Shown: positions 63,295-64,000 of the stretch, in pieces
Position numbering within the stretch: position 1 is the first letter of the stretch
Layout of the letters: every line of letters begins with the position of its first letter
NCBI RefSeq assembly: GCF_016481285.1
Contig: NZ_JAENBP010000002.1
Coordinates: 124,001-188,000, forward strand
Reading direction: 5' to 3'
DNA from: Streptococcus zalophi
Lineage (GTDB): Bacteria > Bacillota > Bacilli > Lactobacillales > Streptococcaceae
DNA length: 64,000 nucleotides
Made by a program: the position numbers and the translations under genes
Notes under the pieces: model-generated
The model's database searches: none
What the model saw: only the letters and a program-made list of their open reading frames with translations
Told to the model about the DNA's origin: nothing

Positions 63295-63553
63295 TTATAT
63301 ATCCTCCTAACTACTGAAAAATTTCTTTTTATTCACTAACTTTTAAAAATAGTATATAGCTTTTTAATTAAACTGATAAATCTTTTACTAAAACACAATT
63401 ACCCTAGTCAAAAGACTAGGGCTATAACACTTTTCTAAACCACTAAGAAGTATTCCTCAAATTATTCTTTTAACTTCTTCACCAAATTTTGTCCCGGCCG
63501 TTTAATTCAATGGGGCAAAAATCTTTATATTAAGCCACCTCTATGATTCTCCC
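63295..63553. other. Spacer between guaA and the DUF4209 gene
   Basis: Contains a perfect hairpin CCCTAGTC / GACTAGGG around AAAA (63403-63422) without a T-tract. On the minus strand a short stretch reads PGQNLVKKLKE then stop (around 63467-63500), which could be the tail of a lost gene, possibly an integrase, but this is weak. No guaA terminator of standard form seen. Confidence 0.35.
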
Positions 63554-64000
63554 CTACTCCCACTCTACTGTTGCTGGTGGTTTACTGGTAATATCATAGA
63601 CGATGCGGTTAACGTGGTCTACTTCATTAACGATACGGACTGAAATTTTTTGAAGAACATCCCAAGGGATTTTAGCAAAGTCTGCTGTCATCCCATCAAC
63701 TGATGTGATGGCTCTAATTGCAATGGTATAGTCGTAGGTACGACCATCTCCCATAACTCCAACTGAGCGTACACCGGTATTAACGGTGAAGTATTGCCAG
63801 ATGTCACGGTCAAGTCCTGCTGCTGCTATTTCTTCACGCAAAATAGCATCTGATTCACGAACGGTTTTTAAGCGTTCTTCAGTGATTTCACCAATGACAC
63901 GAATGGCTAATCCTGGTCCTGGGAATGGTTGGCGCCAAACAATCTCATCAGGCATACCAAGTGCCGTTCCAAGCGCACGTACTTCATCTTTAAAGAGCGT
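63554..64000 (-). CDS. guaA: GMP synthase (glutamine-hydrolysing), C-terminal part
   Basis: The minus-strand frame is open to the window edge ([20 protein letters not shown] then [20 protein letters not shown]), so the N-terminal amidotransferase and most of the ATP-pyrophosphatase domain lie outside. The end [17 protein letters not shown] is the invariant C-terminus. GuaA makes GMP from XMP. The 3' end of guaA is a known attachment site for genomic islands, and accessory genes lie directly downstream here. Confidence 0.97.
   Translation of the reverse strand, partial: TLFKDEVRALGTALGMPDEIVWRQPFPGPGLAIRVIGEITEERLKTVRESDAILREEIAAAGLDRDIWQYFTVNTGVRSVGVMGDGRTYDYTIAIRAITSVDGMTADFAKIPWDVLQKISVRIVNEVDHVNRIVYDITSKPPATVEWE

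Noticed and set aside
63403..63422. guaA terminator
   Set aside because: A perfect hairpin but without a T-tract on the minus strand and about 130 bases after the stop; left as an unassigned dyad.
63554..63600. Attachment site repeat at the guaA 3' end
   Set aside because: No second copy of the guaA end sequence was found in the window, so no att pair can be claimed.

Overview
The window is a low-GC Firmicutes chromosome segment, almost certainly a Streptococcus and most likely from the pyogenic group. The evidence is the XerS recombinase with a difSL-type site, the ylxM-ffh-satD order, a BusR-controlled betaine transporter, an asd-type leader RNA, split coaB and coaC genes, and a nrdF-nrdI-nrdE operon. 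The species cannot be fixed from the sequence alone.

Left part (1-27 kb), mostly on the + strand: the 3' part of glyA, a lysozyme-like wall enzyme, a heterodimeric ABC exporter, then a minus-strand block (pgm; coaB-coaC-ECF S component). These are followed by fhs, cardiolipin synthase, an asd leader RNA plus asd, a frameshifted acetyltransferase, a stand-alone ATP-cone protein, a lipoprotein, the housekeeping run rbgA-rnhB-dprA-topA-trmFO, and a Bce-type ABC transporter with its own two-component system.

Terminus (27-28.3 kb): xerS and a difSL-like site. Gene orientation flips here: leftward genes are mainly +, rightward genes mainly -, as expected where the two replichores meet.

Right part (28-57.6 kb), almost entirely on the minus strand: a MerR regulator with a 19-bp-spacer promoter, a luciferase-like monooxygenase, a YkvA protein, and satD plus a DUF3307 membrane protein behind an array of three 22-bp operators. 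Then come ffh-ylxM, the betaine transporter with busR, a second GntR regulator, a membrane-anchored phosphodiesterase-fold protein, the nrdF-nrdI-nrdE ribonucleotide reductase operon (a metal-free class Ie type by its residues), and a TetR-controlled efflux operon (tetR, MFS, ABC permease, ABC ATPase). An XRE/membrane gene pair, an 18-residue small ORF, a broken SAP/DUF6434 gene, an RDD protein and a four-gene cluster (DUF4428, lipoprotein, SPFH, TFIIB-like zinc ribbon) that resembles the Bacillus ydjGHI membrane-stress genes follow.

Accessory end (57.7-63.5 kb): DUF1266 and small membrane proteins, two decayed transposase regions (one ISL3-like), a C-terminal fragment of an AlkC/AlkD-like protein, and a large DUF4209/HEPN-like protein. 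These lie against the 3' end of guaA, a known type of island integration site. The best candidates for something undescribed are the satD/DUF3307 unit (cyclase-like fold plus HTH plus operator array), the DUF4209 gene beside guaA, and the 18-residue ORF.
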